A stretch of 64,000 nucleotides of DNA, from assembly GCF_050107715.1 (NCBI RefSeq), contig NZ_JBNILN010000015.1, positions 20,771-84,770 on the forward strand, in the 5' to 3' direction. The notes under the pieces were generated by a model. It saw only the letters and a list, made by a program, of their open reading frames with translations. It did not search any database and was not told the origin of the DNA. The stretch comes from Metabacillus_B sp050107715. GTDB taxonomy: Bacteria > Bacillota > Bacilli > Bacillales > Bacillaceae. The position numbers were made by a program, and so were the translations under genes. The number at the start of each line of letters is the position of its first letter. Positions within the stretch are counted from its first letter, which is position 1. Positions 52,438 to 60,892 of the stretch are shown piece after piece.

Positions 52438-53006
52438 TAGTTTGTTGCCCGTACTTTATCAAACGGAAGCATCACAAATTCTGATCTTCCTATAACTCTT
52501 TCTGTTTCAATTAAACCGAGGCCTGTCCGGCTGTCCATACTGACAAGGCGATTGTCACCCATAACAAAGTATTTGTTTTCCGGAACTTTTACTTCTTTAA
52601 AGTCATTGGTCAGCTGAACACCTGTAGACTCTGCTTCTATCCGGTTAGAGGTCAGGTAGGGCTCTTTCACCTCTTCGCCGTTTACATAAAGCACATCATC
52701 CTTAACTTCCACTGTATCCCCGGGAAGACCGATAATCCTTTTTACATAGTGTTCACTGTTATTTTGGCCATTAATAATGACGATATCTCCCCGTTCAAAA
52801 TCTCCTACATAACGGATGATTTTATTCACAAAAAGTTTCTCAGAGTTTCTGAGTGTTGGATCCATTGAATCCCCATCTACCACATAAGGTTCAAAGATAA
52901 AAATCCTTATGCTAGCCGCCAGTACGACAGCCACTAAAATGGCAGCGATCCATTCTAAAATGGGACTTCTTTTCTTTTTCTTGTTACGGGGCGGTATTTC
53001 CGGCAC
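52437..53006 (-). CDS. Signal peptidase I (Sip family)
   Basis: A 189-residue membrane-anchored serine peptidase that removes signal peptides from secreted proteins. One N-terminal membrane segment (about 17-36) is followed by GDSMDPTL with catalytic Ser47 and YVKRIIGLPGD with catalytic Lys89; VMGDNRLVSMDSR is box E. It is of the short Gram-positive, SipS/SipT-like type. Divergent from the hydrolase gene. Confidence 0.93.
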   Translation of the reverse strand: MPEIPPRNKKKKRSPILEWIAAILVAVVLAASIRIFIFEPYVVDGDSMDPTLRNSEKLFVNKIIRYVGDFERGDIVIINGQNNSEHYVKRIIGLPGDTVEVKDDVLYVNGEEVKEPYLTSNRIEAESTGVQLTNDFKEVKVPENKYFVMGDNRLVSMDSRTGLGLIETERVIGRSEFVMLPFDKVRATN

Positions 53007-53154
53007 TGATGTTCCTCCTCTAAGTCAAGCTTATACAAAGACAACCGATACTCTATTTTATCACAATTGACTCAAATTAAATCAATTTTAGCTGTCTCCT
53101 GAAAACATGTCAATCACATGCTATGGACATAATGACAGAGAGGAGGTTTTACTT

Positions 53155-53946
53155 TTGTCCTATTCTTACCCTTCCGGCAAAACGTTTTACCAGCTTACAG
53201 GCACAGGAAAACAGACCATTGTTTTTATTCATCCTACCGGAATGGGCTCTGCTGTTTTTCACTATCAAAGAGTGCTCCAAAAGAATTTCGCGGTATTGAC
53301 CTATGATTTAAGAGGCAATGGCAGAAGCGGCGGGTTACTTCCTGCATTATCCGTTCGTGAACTGGCCGATGATCTTTATGAGCTCTTATCCCTTCTTTCA
53401 ATTTCTAAAGCCATTATCTGCGGTTATTCCAATGGTGGATGCATCGCTCAGGAATTTGCATTAGCCTATCCTGATAAGACAGAAGGACTCCTATTAATTG
53501 GCGGGTTTCCGGAAGTATCCACCCCGCTTCTCACTCTCGAATTTAAACTAGGAATAGCGCTGACAGGTGCAGGAGGAATGTCTTGCCTATCAAAAGCAAT
53601 CGCCAGATCCCACGCACCTGATCCGTGTATGAAAGATATCCTGGAACGGTACATGATGCTTTCAGATCCTTATGGACTCTATAAGCAGTATCAAATGACA
53701 TTTTCATACACCGCCACTGCCCGCCTGCATCTTCTGGCTATGCCGGTACTTCTTATCTACGGATCGAGTGACAGATATCTGAAATCGTATCCTGCCATTT
53801 ATGAAAAAGAAATTCCTCATGCGAAAATCGTTTATATTTCAGATGCCGGCCATCAGATACCGACAAAGTCTCCTAACGAGCTTAACTTCATATTGAAACA
53901 CTTTATTCAAAATTATATAGAATGCTCCGCTCACCTTCATGAATAA
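53155..53946 (+). CDS. Alpha/beta-hydrolase
   Basis: A 263-residue soluble alpha/beta-hydrolase. FIHPTGMGSAVF gives the oxyanion region, YDLRGNGRSGG a conserved loop, ICGYSNGGCIAQEFA the nucleophile elbow with Ser, and SDAGHQIPTKSP the catalytic His. AGGAGG is 8 bases before the TTG at 53155; an upstream ATG at 53107 lacks a ribosome site. Substrate unknown. Confidence 0.88.
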   Translation: MSYSYPSGKTFYQLTGTGKQTIVFIHPTGMGSAVFHYQRVLQKNFAVLTYDLRGNGRSGGLLPALSVRELADDLYELLSLLSISKAIICGYSNGGCIAQEFALAYPDKTEGLLLIGGFPEVSTPLLTLEFKLGIALTGAGGMSCLSKAIARSHAPDPCMKDILERYMMLSDPYGLYKQYQMTFSYTATARLHLLAMPVLLIYGSSDRYLKSYPAIYEKEIPHAKIVYISDAGHQIPTKSPNELNFILKHFIQNYIECSAHLHE

Positions 53947-53981
53947 GATATAGAAGGACGAGCCAAAAAAGGAGCATTTCT

Positions 53982-54614
53982 GTGGACGCTATTCTTTTTT
54001 TCATAAAACCGCTGGTGCTGGGGATCAGTCTTGCAGCACCGGTTGGACCGGTAAAACTGCAAATGATCAGAGCAGGGCTGTCTGGAGGATTCTGGCCATC
54101 CTGGCTTACAGGGCTCGGGGCATTGACAGCCGATCTCATATTTATTGGAGCAATTCTCGGAGGGCTGCTGCCGTTTTTCAGGATCCCCATTATCTCAGCT
54201 GCGATGACTGCTGCAGGAGCCGTTCTTCTTTTCAAGCTTGGGATCAAAAGCATTTCCGCATACCGTTATGATAAGACAATGCTTGACGTCCATCCCACGG
54301 GAAATTTGCAGGGATCATTTACAGAAGGATTTTTCCTTGCATTCGGCAATCCGTTTAACCTGTTTTTCTGGTTTGGGGTTTACGGGTCGGCTATTGCTTT
54401 GTTTCCATCTACGTTTGGAATGGCAGACGTTTTCGCTTACAGCTTTTTTATCGTGGCAGGAATTTTTCTGTGGAATCTGAATGTAGCCCTGACTGTCCAC
54501 TTTGCGAGGAAGCTCATATCAGCATTGGTTTTAAGGATCATCAATCTTATTGCAGGCACATCACTGATTCTTTTTGCAATCAAACTAATATGGGACTTTT
54601 TTCATTCTTTTTAA
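53982..54614 (+). CDS. LysE-family exporter
   Basis: A 210-residue membrane protein with six hydrophobic segments. LGISLAAPVGPVKLQMIRAGLSGGFWPSWLTG (parts: APVGPVKLQMIRAGL) and GFFLAFGNPFNLFFWFGVYG are LysE/RhtB motifs. A GTG start follows AAAGGAG. It likely exports amino acids or related metabolites. It starts 35 bases after the hydrolase and may be co-transcribed. Confidence 0.9.
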   Translation: MDAILFFIKPLVLGISLAAPVGPVKLQMIRAGLSGGFWPSWLTGLGALTADLIFIGAILGGLLPFFRIPIISAAMTAAGAVLLFKLGIKSISAYRYDKTMLDVHPTGNLQGSFTEGFFLAFGNPFNLFFWFGVYGSAIALFPSTFGMADVFAYSFFIVAGIFLWNLNVALTVHFARKLISALVLRIINLIAGTSLILFAIKLIWDFFHSF

Positions 54615-54904
54615 CAGAGCAACGGAGCAGTATCTCTGTGAAGCTGGTTTTCGTTCACATGCTTTTCTGCCGCTGCCCGTTAAAAGGGCTTGCTGCCTTG
54701 ATGCACAGTACCTCGAAGTTTCGCCTGACATCATAGAAACTTTTTTAGGCTTGATAACGTCTATAGGAATAGGCGCTTAGCGGGGGAATATTTCCTCGCA
54801 CACATTTAATAGATTGTGGTAGGATGATAGATAGTGTTTAGCCTCGCTAATGCCTTATACATCAAGGCTTTACTAGCGGAAACTTTTGTAAGTTGGTGAA
54901 AGAT
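54615..54904. other. Region upstream of the rodA-like gene with a hairpin
   Basis: No gene is seen. CGCTA-TGCCTT and AAGGC-TAGCG (about 54845-54881) can form an imperfect hairpin just before the ribosome site of the next gene, a possible leader structure. Confidence 0.35.
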
Positions 54905-56074
54905 ATGGAAAGAGAAAGAAACTCTTTAAATCAGCAGTTTGATTACCAGCTGGCTTTTTTGCTTTTTCTGCTGTTTTGTACTAGCATCATTGCCATTTAT
55001 GGAGCACAGCTGACCGCTACACAATATGAAACGAATTTTGTCGTTCGTCAATTCATATACTACATCCTCGGCTGCGGAATTGTAGCATCTGTCATGTTTT
55101 TTGATTCAGAACAGCTGCAGAGGCTTACTTGGTACCTGTACGGGTTCGGAATCTTTTTGCTGCTATTATTAAAGGTAGCTCCCGAAAGCATTGCTCCAAC
55201 GATTAAAGGTGCAAAAAGCTGGTTTGATCTCGGGTTCATTTCAATACAGCCTTCTGAATTTGTCAAAACATTTGTCATACTGGCGATCAGCAGTGTGTTA
55301 ATCCAGCATCAGCAGAGCCATCAGCAGAAATCAATCGGATCGGATTTGTTTCTTCTCGTGAAAATTGGAGCTGTATCAGGATTTCCGCTCATTCTGATCA
55401 TGCAGCAGGATTTGGGAACTTCCCTTGTACTGATTGCCATAACCGCCGGAATGATTCTTGTATCCGGTATTTCCTGGAAAATCATTACGATTGTTTATTC
55501 TTCGATTGCTTTAGTAGGCATCACCCTCTTGTATCTCGCACTCCGGCAGCAGGAACTGATCAGTGCCGTCCTTGGGACAAAACAATATCAGATGGCCCGT
55601 ATTTACTCATGGCTGGATCCTGAACAGTATCCTTCTGCTGAAGGCTTCCATTTGCTCAACTCAATGAAAGCAATTGGTTCGGGACAAATTTTCGGGAAAG
55701 GGCTTGGAAACAGCGATGTCCGAATTCCGGAGAATCACACGGATTTTATCTTCAGCGTCATCGGAGAGCAATTCGGGTTTGTAGGGACAAGCGTTGTCAT
55801 CAGCTTATTTTTCCTGCTCATCTACCATTTGATTAAAGTGGCGATGGAAACAAATGAGCCATTTAACAGCTTTATCTGTGCAGGAGTCATCAGCATGTTT
55901 GTGTTCCACGTCCTGCAAAATGCAGGAATGACCGTCGGCATCCTTCCTATAACAGGAATCCCCCTCCCTTTCATAAGCTATGGAGGAAGCTCATTAATGG
56001 GCAGTATGATGGCGATTGGCTTAGTTTTTGGAATCAGGTATCACCATCGTACGTATATGTTTTCAGACCGTTAA
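54905..56074 (+). CDS. SEDS-family glycan polymerase, RodA-like
   Basis: A 389-residue protein with ten predicted membrane segments, of the FtsW/RodA/SpoVE family that polymerises lipid II. KGAKSWFDLGFISIQPSEFVK, MARIYSWLDPEQYPSAEGFHLLNSMKAIGSG (parts: GFHLLNSMKAIGSG), NHTDFIFSVIGEQFGF, which holds the conserved Asp, and LPFISYGGSSL are all kept. The start at 54905 has GGTGA upstream; a TTG at 54893 is possible. Probably a paralogue besides the main rodA. No partner PBP is adjacent. Confidence 0.85.
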   Translation: MERERNSLNQQFDYQLAFLLFLLFCTSIIAIYGAQLTATQYETNFVVRQFIYYILGCGIVASVMFFDSEQLQRLTWYLYGFGIFLLLLLKVAPESIAPTIKGAKSWFDLGFISIQPSEFVKTFVILAISSVLIQHQQSHQQKSIGSDLFLLVKIGAVSGFPLILIMQQDLGTSLVLIAITAGMILVSGISWKIITIVYSSIALVGITLLYLALRQQELISAVLGTKQYQMARIYSWLDPEQYPSAEGFHLLNSMKAIGSGQIFGKGLGNSDVRIPENHTDFIFSVIGEQFGFVGTSVVISLFFLLIYHLIKVAMETNEPFNSFICAGVISMFVFHVLQNAGMTVGILPITGIPLPFISYGGSSLMGSMMAIGLVFGIRYHHRTYMFSDR

Positions 56075-56120
56075 CCAGCCTGCCCATCTTATGCTGGAAG
56101 GCTGTATATCCGTTAAATAG

Positions 56121-56157
56121 AAAGCTGACTCTTGTATTTGAAAGAGTCAGCTTTTCT
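56121..56157 (+). terminator. Terminator after the rodA-like gene
   Basis: AAAGCTGACTCTT pairs with AAGAGTCAGCTTT, followed by T residues. Confidence 0.85.
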
Positions 56158-56301
56158 TATACAAAAAATTTCAGTCTGGCGGGGACGGACACGGTTGCGG
56201 TGCTCCCCCTGCTTCACTGAAGGAATTTTTTCCTGGATCCTGATTCGATTCAATTATTTTGGGTTTTTAGAGGTATATATGTAAAGTAAGGAGGTAAGCC
56301 G

Positions 56302-57266
56302 TTGAACGTTACATATAAGCTGTGCACTATCTCGTTAGGTCTGTTTTTATTACAGGAAGCTGCTCACAATTGGAAAAAATGGGCGATGAGTTAGATAAGA
56401 AGAATGCTGAATTAACGGAAGAGCTTGGGGGAACACCATCGCGAGAGAAAGGAGTTCAAAAAGAGGAAACCAAGAATCAAGATACATATGCCAGTGTGCA
56501 GGATTACACAGGAGAAGGATTTAAACTCCCTAACAGCGGCAATCTAACCGAAAAACTAGCATCGGAAAACAAAGAAGAAATAATAGAGGCTGTGAAAACC
56601 TTTTTCAAAAATAACTATAATACAGAAGTGACGGTTCACAATTTAGCGGGAGCCCGAGATGGGATTTCGGTCTTTGTGGAATCGGTTGGGGAACCCCATT
56701 TTCACACACTAGCAATTGTACCTGTTAGTGTTCCAGGAAAGAAGATATTGTATGACCAGATTACGTCCTTACAAGAAGAAATTGAAAGAGATATAGAGAC
56801 AGGCCTTTAGGCGATGCTCTTCGAGAATGAGATCAATAATTTGAATAAATTCGTAAAAGAAATTAAATCCACATTCCCTGTATCTGGTCTCCTTTCTGAG
56901 GCTATAAAAAACATCTCTACAATTGGTTATAGAATGGAGGAGTACTACATTGTAGCTTTTGACCCTTCACTTACGCCAATTAGAGAACAATATATTCAGA
57001 ATCCAGCCCGAACCATTAAAAATTTAAAGCAGCCAACTATTGATCCGAAGCGAGTAAATATTGTTATTGAACTTTATATGAAGGACGCAAATACTGAACC
57101 AAGTCAAGATATTCATAAGAAAATAGAAGAAGGTCTGAAAGCAAGTGAAAATCTGCCGCCTGGCACTTACAGGGTTACCTTAAACGATAATAATGTTATT
57201 AAAAGGACAGGAACGGGTGTAAAGGATAACAGTATTAAGACAGCAAATAATCCAATTATTTTATAG
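56302..57266 (+). pseudogene. DUF1672 lipoprotein gene, frameshifted and interrupted
   Basis: AAGGAGG is 8 bases before a TTG at 56302 that opens a signal peptide (LNVTYKLCTISLGLFLL). A one-base loss near 56345 shifts frame; the lipobox continues in the next frame as TGSCSQLEKMGDELD. The DUF1672 body (VQDYTGEGFKLPNSGN, VTVHNLAGARDGISVFVES) runs to an in-frame TAG at 56808, where relatives have Tyr, and resumes without a shift as AMLFENEINNLNKFVKE down to NPIIL. Two lesions make it a pseudogene unless either is a sequencing error. The region is AT-richer than its neighbours. Confidence 0.85.
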
Positions 57267-57522
57267 TAGGTGCACAACTTTGAGCCCATATGTTAATACA
57301 ATTACTACTGATAAAGAATTAGTTGAACTATTTGTAAATATCGCTTACAAACGTATTTAGTGTCAACGGATGTACCTTTGTAATAGTAAACACTAGTTAT
57401 CATAATCCTAATGGTTTTGACGCATTAACTGTACCATAGGCACCAATAAGTACCTTATAGCCTCCATAGGCAACAAAGGTTATAATAGTTATATACAGTA
57501 TGTAAAGGCAGGTGCATTACCC
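57267..57522. other. AT-rich stretch between DUF1672 relic and hxlR
   Basis: A 26-codon frame from a TTG at 57280 (LSPYVNTITTDKELVELF) ends in TAG and may be a scrap of a gene. A promoter for the regulator (TATAAT near 57482) is plausible. Nothing else is supported. Confidence 0.3.
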
Positions 57523-57894
57523 ATGAAAAAATACAATATTCCTGTAGAAGCAGCTTTAGAAGTTATAGGAGGCAAATGGAAAGTCGTTATACTCTGCCAT
57601 CTTATTAAGGCCACCAGAAGAACAGGAGAACTTAAGCGGCTGATGCCCGGCATTACCCAGAAAATGCTGACCCAGCAGCTGCGTGAGCTGGAAGAGGACG
57701 GAATCATTGAACGGAAAGTGTACAATCAGGTCCCTCCCAAAGTAGAGTACTTCCTTACTGATTACGGCTGGTCTTTAAAAGAAATCCTTGACTCTCTCTG
57801 CGCTTGGGGAGAACAGCATATCGACCGTGTTTACCCTGATAAAAGCGAAGTTCTTATGGCTGAACAGGAATTGAATGAAACACCTCTGCAATAA
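57523..57894 (+). CDS. HxlR-family winged-helix regulator
   Basis: A 123-residue regulator with the HxlR core: ALEVIGGKWKVVILCHLIKATRRTGELKRLMPGITQKMLTQQLRELEEDGIIER (parts: GGKWKVVILCHL, GITQKMLTQQLRELEEDG) and YFLTDYGWSLKEIL. Two cysteines (in ILCHL and SLCAW) could sense thiol-reactive compounds, as in YodB, though the N-terminal YodB cysteine is missing. No target gene is adjacent. Confidence 0.9.
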   Translation: MKKYNIPVEAALEVIGGKWKVVILCHLIKATRRTGELKRLMPGITQKMLTQQLRELEEDGIIERKVYNQVPPKVEYFLTDYGWSLKEILDSLCAWGEQHIDRVYPDKSEVLMAEQELNETPLQ

Positions 57895-57913
57895 GTGACC
57901 ATACAACATATGA

Positions 57914-57953
57914 TTTAAAAGCTGCCTTTAAGTTATTGGCAGCTTATTTTTAT
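57914..57953 (+). terminator. Terminator after the hxlR gene
   Basis: AAGCTGCC pairs with GGCAGCTT, followed by ATTTTTA. Confidence 0.75.
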
Positions 57954-58129
57954 TGGGTTCTCCTTTTACTGAAAAAAATCGATTTACCTATCGGCATGAA
58001 TTTAATTTGTTTAATAAGTAGATAGTTCTATTTTTCCACTATTTACAATCTATTAAAATTTTCTGAATACTATCTAAGTATTTCGAGACTAGAATAAAGT
58101 CGAATACAATACATGTGTGGAGGCAGAAA
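57954..58129. other. Intergenic region before the alkaline phosphatase relic
   Basis: AT-rich, no gene seen. It presumably holds the old phosphatase promoter; no Pho box (TTAACA repeats) was recognised. Confidence 0.3.
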
Positions 58130-59033
58130 ATGAAAAAATTATCGAAAAAGATTATCGGGGATGGACTATCAAAACATGAAGTATCTGCCAAGAAGCCAAA
58201 GGAACCGACTAACGTTATTATGCTTGTGATGGATGGTGCAAGCTCTTCAGCTACAACGCTGGCCCGCTGGTACAAAGGAGCTCCTCTTGTCATGGATGAA
58301 ATCGCTTCAGGCGGTGTCAAAACATTTTCATCGGAATCTGCTATTACTGACTCTGCACCTGGAGGTACGGCAATGGCAACAGGAAACAAATCCAACTCCG
58401 GATATGTAGGCGTTTTGCCTTCTGTTGTCAATTCACCGGGAGCAGAAAAAGTAAAGAGTAGAGATCAATTCAAGCCAGTTGCAAATGTTCTTGAAGGTGC
58501 CGAGCTTTCAGGCCGGTCGACTGGAATTGTGGCAACCTCCGAAATTCAGCATGCAACTCCGGCAGCTTTCTCCTCCCATCATGTAAACCGGAATAATTTC
58601 AGCGTAATCGGTGAGCAGCAAGTTTATCAGGACATGGAAGTTGTCCTTGGAGGAGGGAAAAAAGCACTTCTTCCTGAATCTGAAAAAGGCACCCGTAAAG
58701 ATGGAGAAAATCTTATGAAGGTCCTTGAAAACAAGAATTATGATGTTGGCTAAAGGAATGGGCTTTAATTTAGACAAGCTGACAGAAGAGCTGTTTACAG
58801 AAGCTAAAGGAGCATTCAGAAAAATCGGAGCGTCCGTTAAAATTGACAGAACTGATTCAAACAACCCTGTACTGACTGTAAAGAGGGGCCGGACGGAAGC
58901 AAAAATAGCGATTGATAAAAATGAAATGATGATTGGCAGCAAAAAGTACGAGCTAGAAGGGATTACAGTTGAAAGCGACGGAAAAGTTTATGTACCTAAG
59001 CATGCAGTGGAGCTGTTAAGAAAAAATTCTTAA
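58130..59033 (+). pseudogene. Alkaline phosphatase gene with internal deletion
   Basis: GGAGG is 7 bases before an ATG at 58130. The first part encodes a PhoA-type start, with NVIMLVMDGASSS (metal Asp) and the phosphorylated Ser in ITDSAPGGTAMATG, then QHATPAAFSSHHVNR. The signal peptide is truncated to MKKLSKKIIG. After NYDV the frame ends at TAA (58751-58753). The next frame carries only the C-terminal tail of a Bacillus alkaline phosphatase, LDKLTEELFTEAKGAF, NNPVLTVKRG and DGKVYVPKHAVELL. The middle, some 200 or more residues including most zinc ligands, is lost. Confidence 0.85.
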
Positions 59034-59442
59034 GATCATTCAACCATACTTCCCCGCTTAAATGCTGGCCATTCTTCTGCCGTATAGGATACTTGTAAGC
59101 CAGCAACTGATTTTATGCCTAAAGGGCAGCCGCTGCAAAGCAGGCTGTCTTTTTTTCAGTCTTACAAGCCTGATTAAGCAATGGTCTATCCCGCACGAAT
59201 GATTTAATGTTATCCTGCTTCAAATGGTTCTGTTTACCAAACCCCCTCCCCACCCGGCTTTTAACACATTCTGATTGATTATCTTTCTGGCATTATCGTC
59301 CTTAACTTTTCATTTGCCGATTAAATATTAACCGGCGCTCAAGAACATTCGCAGCATACAAAATTACCTCCGAATCCTCTCTTTAAATAAGAGCACGATA
59401 ACGGAGGTGATTTGCTGATTGTATACTAAAAATTAAAGTCTG
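59034..59442. other. Intergenic region with a terminator hairpin
   Basis: GGCAGCC and GGCTGTC (about 59125-59149) pair and are followed by seven T residues, so transcription from the left ends there. A GGAGGTG at 59403 opens only a five-codon frame. Otherwise nothing is seen. Confidence 0.5.
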
Positions 59443-60780
59443 TCAGATCACTCCCAGCACATCAAGAAACACGAGAATGATGGCAATCGGAACGATGAAC
59501 TTCAAAGTGTAAAGCCAAAGAGCAAACCAGGCAGACGCACTTCCCGCTCCCTTTTCAAGTTCAGCTTTCAGCATGGCCTTGTCCAGCTTCCATGGAATAA
59601 AAAGAGCAATCAGGAGAGCACCTATTGGAAGCAGAATGTTACTGACCAGGTAGTCCTCGGCGTCAAAAATATTTTTCCCGAAAAGAGTGACATCCCCTAA
59701 GATTCCAAAGCTTAAAGCAGCAGGAATTCCAGCGGCGAAGATAAGCAAACCGCCAATCCAGGATAGCTTTTTCCTTTTCTCCGGCCTGCCCTTTGCTAAA
59801 GAAGCAACTAAAATTTCAAGCATGGAAAAGGCGGAAGTAAGAGTTGCGAACAAGAATAACGCCAGGAACAACACCATGAATAAGGAACCGAATGGAATTT
59901 GTCCGAATATCGAGGGCAATATGACGAACAGCAAGCCGGGACCTGCTTCAGGCTCCATCCCTATCGAAAATACAGCCGGGAAAATCGCAAGACCTGCAAG
60001 AAGCGAAATCACAATATTCATAATTACGATGGATACAGCGGATTTAGGCAAGTTTTGCGTTTTATCAAGATAGGAAGCATAGGTAAGCATAACAGATACC
60101 CCAACGCTAAGGGAGAAAAAAGATTGTCCCATCGCAGCGAGAACGGACTCCGAAGTCAGCTTGGAGAAATCCGGCTGCAGAAAAAAGGCGACTCCTTCCA
60201 TCGCATTTTCGAGAGTAAGTGAACGAACGATGATGACAATGAAGATAAGAAAAAGGGCTGGCATCATAAATTTGTTCGCCTTTTCAATTCCGCTCGAGAC
60301 CCCTCTTGACACAACAAGAATGGTCAGCAGCATAAAAGCAAACTGCGAACCCGCTGCAAAATAAGGCTGGGCAATTGTTTCATTAAAAAGATTTCCGAAA
60401 TCAGCCGATCCAGACAGCTGGCCGGTCACACTATAAACCAGGTATTGAAGGATCCAGCCCCCCACAACGCTGTAGAAGGATAGCAGAATAAAGCTTGTTG
60501 CGACCCCCAGATAACCGATATAAGACCATGCCGTACCCGGTACAAGCGACTGATAAGAACGGATTGCCTCTTTTTGCGTGCTGCGCCCGATGACGAATTC
60601 ACCGAGCAAGAGTGGAAGGCCGATCAATGCTGTAAATAAAATAAACAGCAGGAAAAAAGCGCCCCCGCCGCTTGTCCCCGCCACGTATGGAAGCTTCCAG
60701 ATTGCCCCGATTCCGATAGCAGATCCAGCCGAAGCGAGGATAAATCCGAGCTTGGAAGACCATTGTTCTGATTGTTTCAT
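59443..60780 (-). CDS. Neurotransmitter:sodium symporter family transporter
   Basis: A 445-residue NSS (LeuT-fold) transporter with eleven to twelve membrane segments. KLGFILASAGSAIGIGAIWKLPYVAG carries the unwound TM1 substrate and sodium site (parts: ASAGSAIGIGAIWKLPY), GGGAFFLLF follows and FFSLSVGVSVMLTYASYL is TM6. GAGG is 6-8 bases before the ATG at 60780. Related B. subtilis proteins are YocR and YhdH. It takes up an amino acid with sodium; which one is unknown. Confidence 0.9.
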   Translation of the reverse strand: MKQSEQWSSKLGFILASAGSAIGIGAIWKLPYVAGTSGGGAFFLLFILFTALIGLPLLLGEFVIGRSTQKEAIRSYQSLVPGTAWSYIGYLGVATSFILLSFYSVVGGWILQYLVYSVTGQLSGSADFGNLFNETIAQPYFAAGSQFAFMLLTILVVSRGVSSGIEKANKFMMPALFLIFIVIIVRSLTLENAMEGVAFFLQPDFSKLTSESVLAAMGQSFFSLSVGVSVMLTYASYLDKTQNLPKSAVSIVIMNIVISLLAGLAIFPAVFSIGMEPEAGPGLLFVILPSIFGQIPFGSLFMVLFLALFLFATLTSAFSMLEILVASLAKGRPEKRKKLSWIGGLLIFAAGIPAALSFGILGDVTLFGKNIFDAEDYLVSNILLPIGALLIALFIPWKLDKAMLKAELEKGAGSASAWFALWLYTLKFIVPIAIILVFLDVLGVI

Positions 60781-60861
60781 ATGTATCCTCATTTCAATGT
60801 ATTTGTATACCTTCCTTTATATCAAACTTCTCCCCGTAAAGTAAACCTGGTTTTGATTCCA

Positions 60862-60889
60862 CAAAAAATCCCGGGTCCCATTACCCGGG
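60862..60889 (-). terminator. Terminator after the ABC exporter gene
   Basis: CCCGGGT and ACCCGGG (60870-60889) form a perfect stem; on the minus strand ATTTTTT follows. Confidence 0.8.
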
Positions 60890-60892
60890 CTG

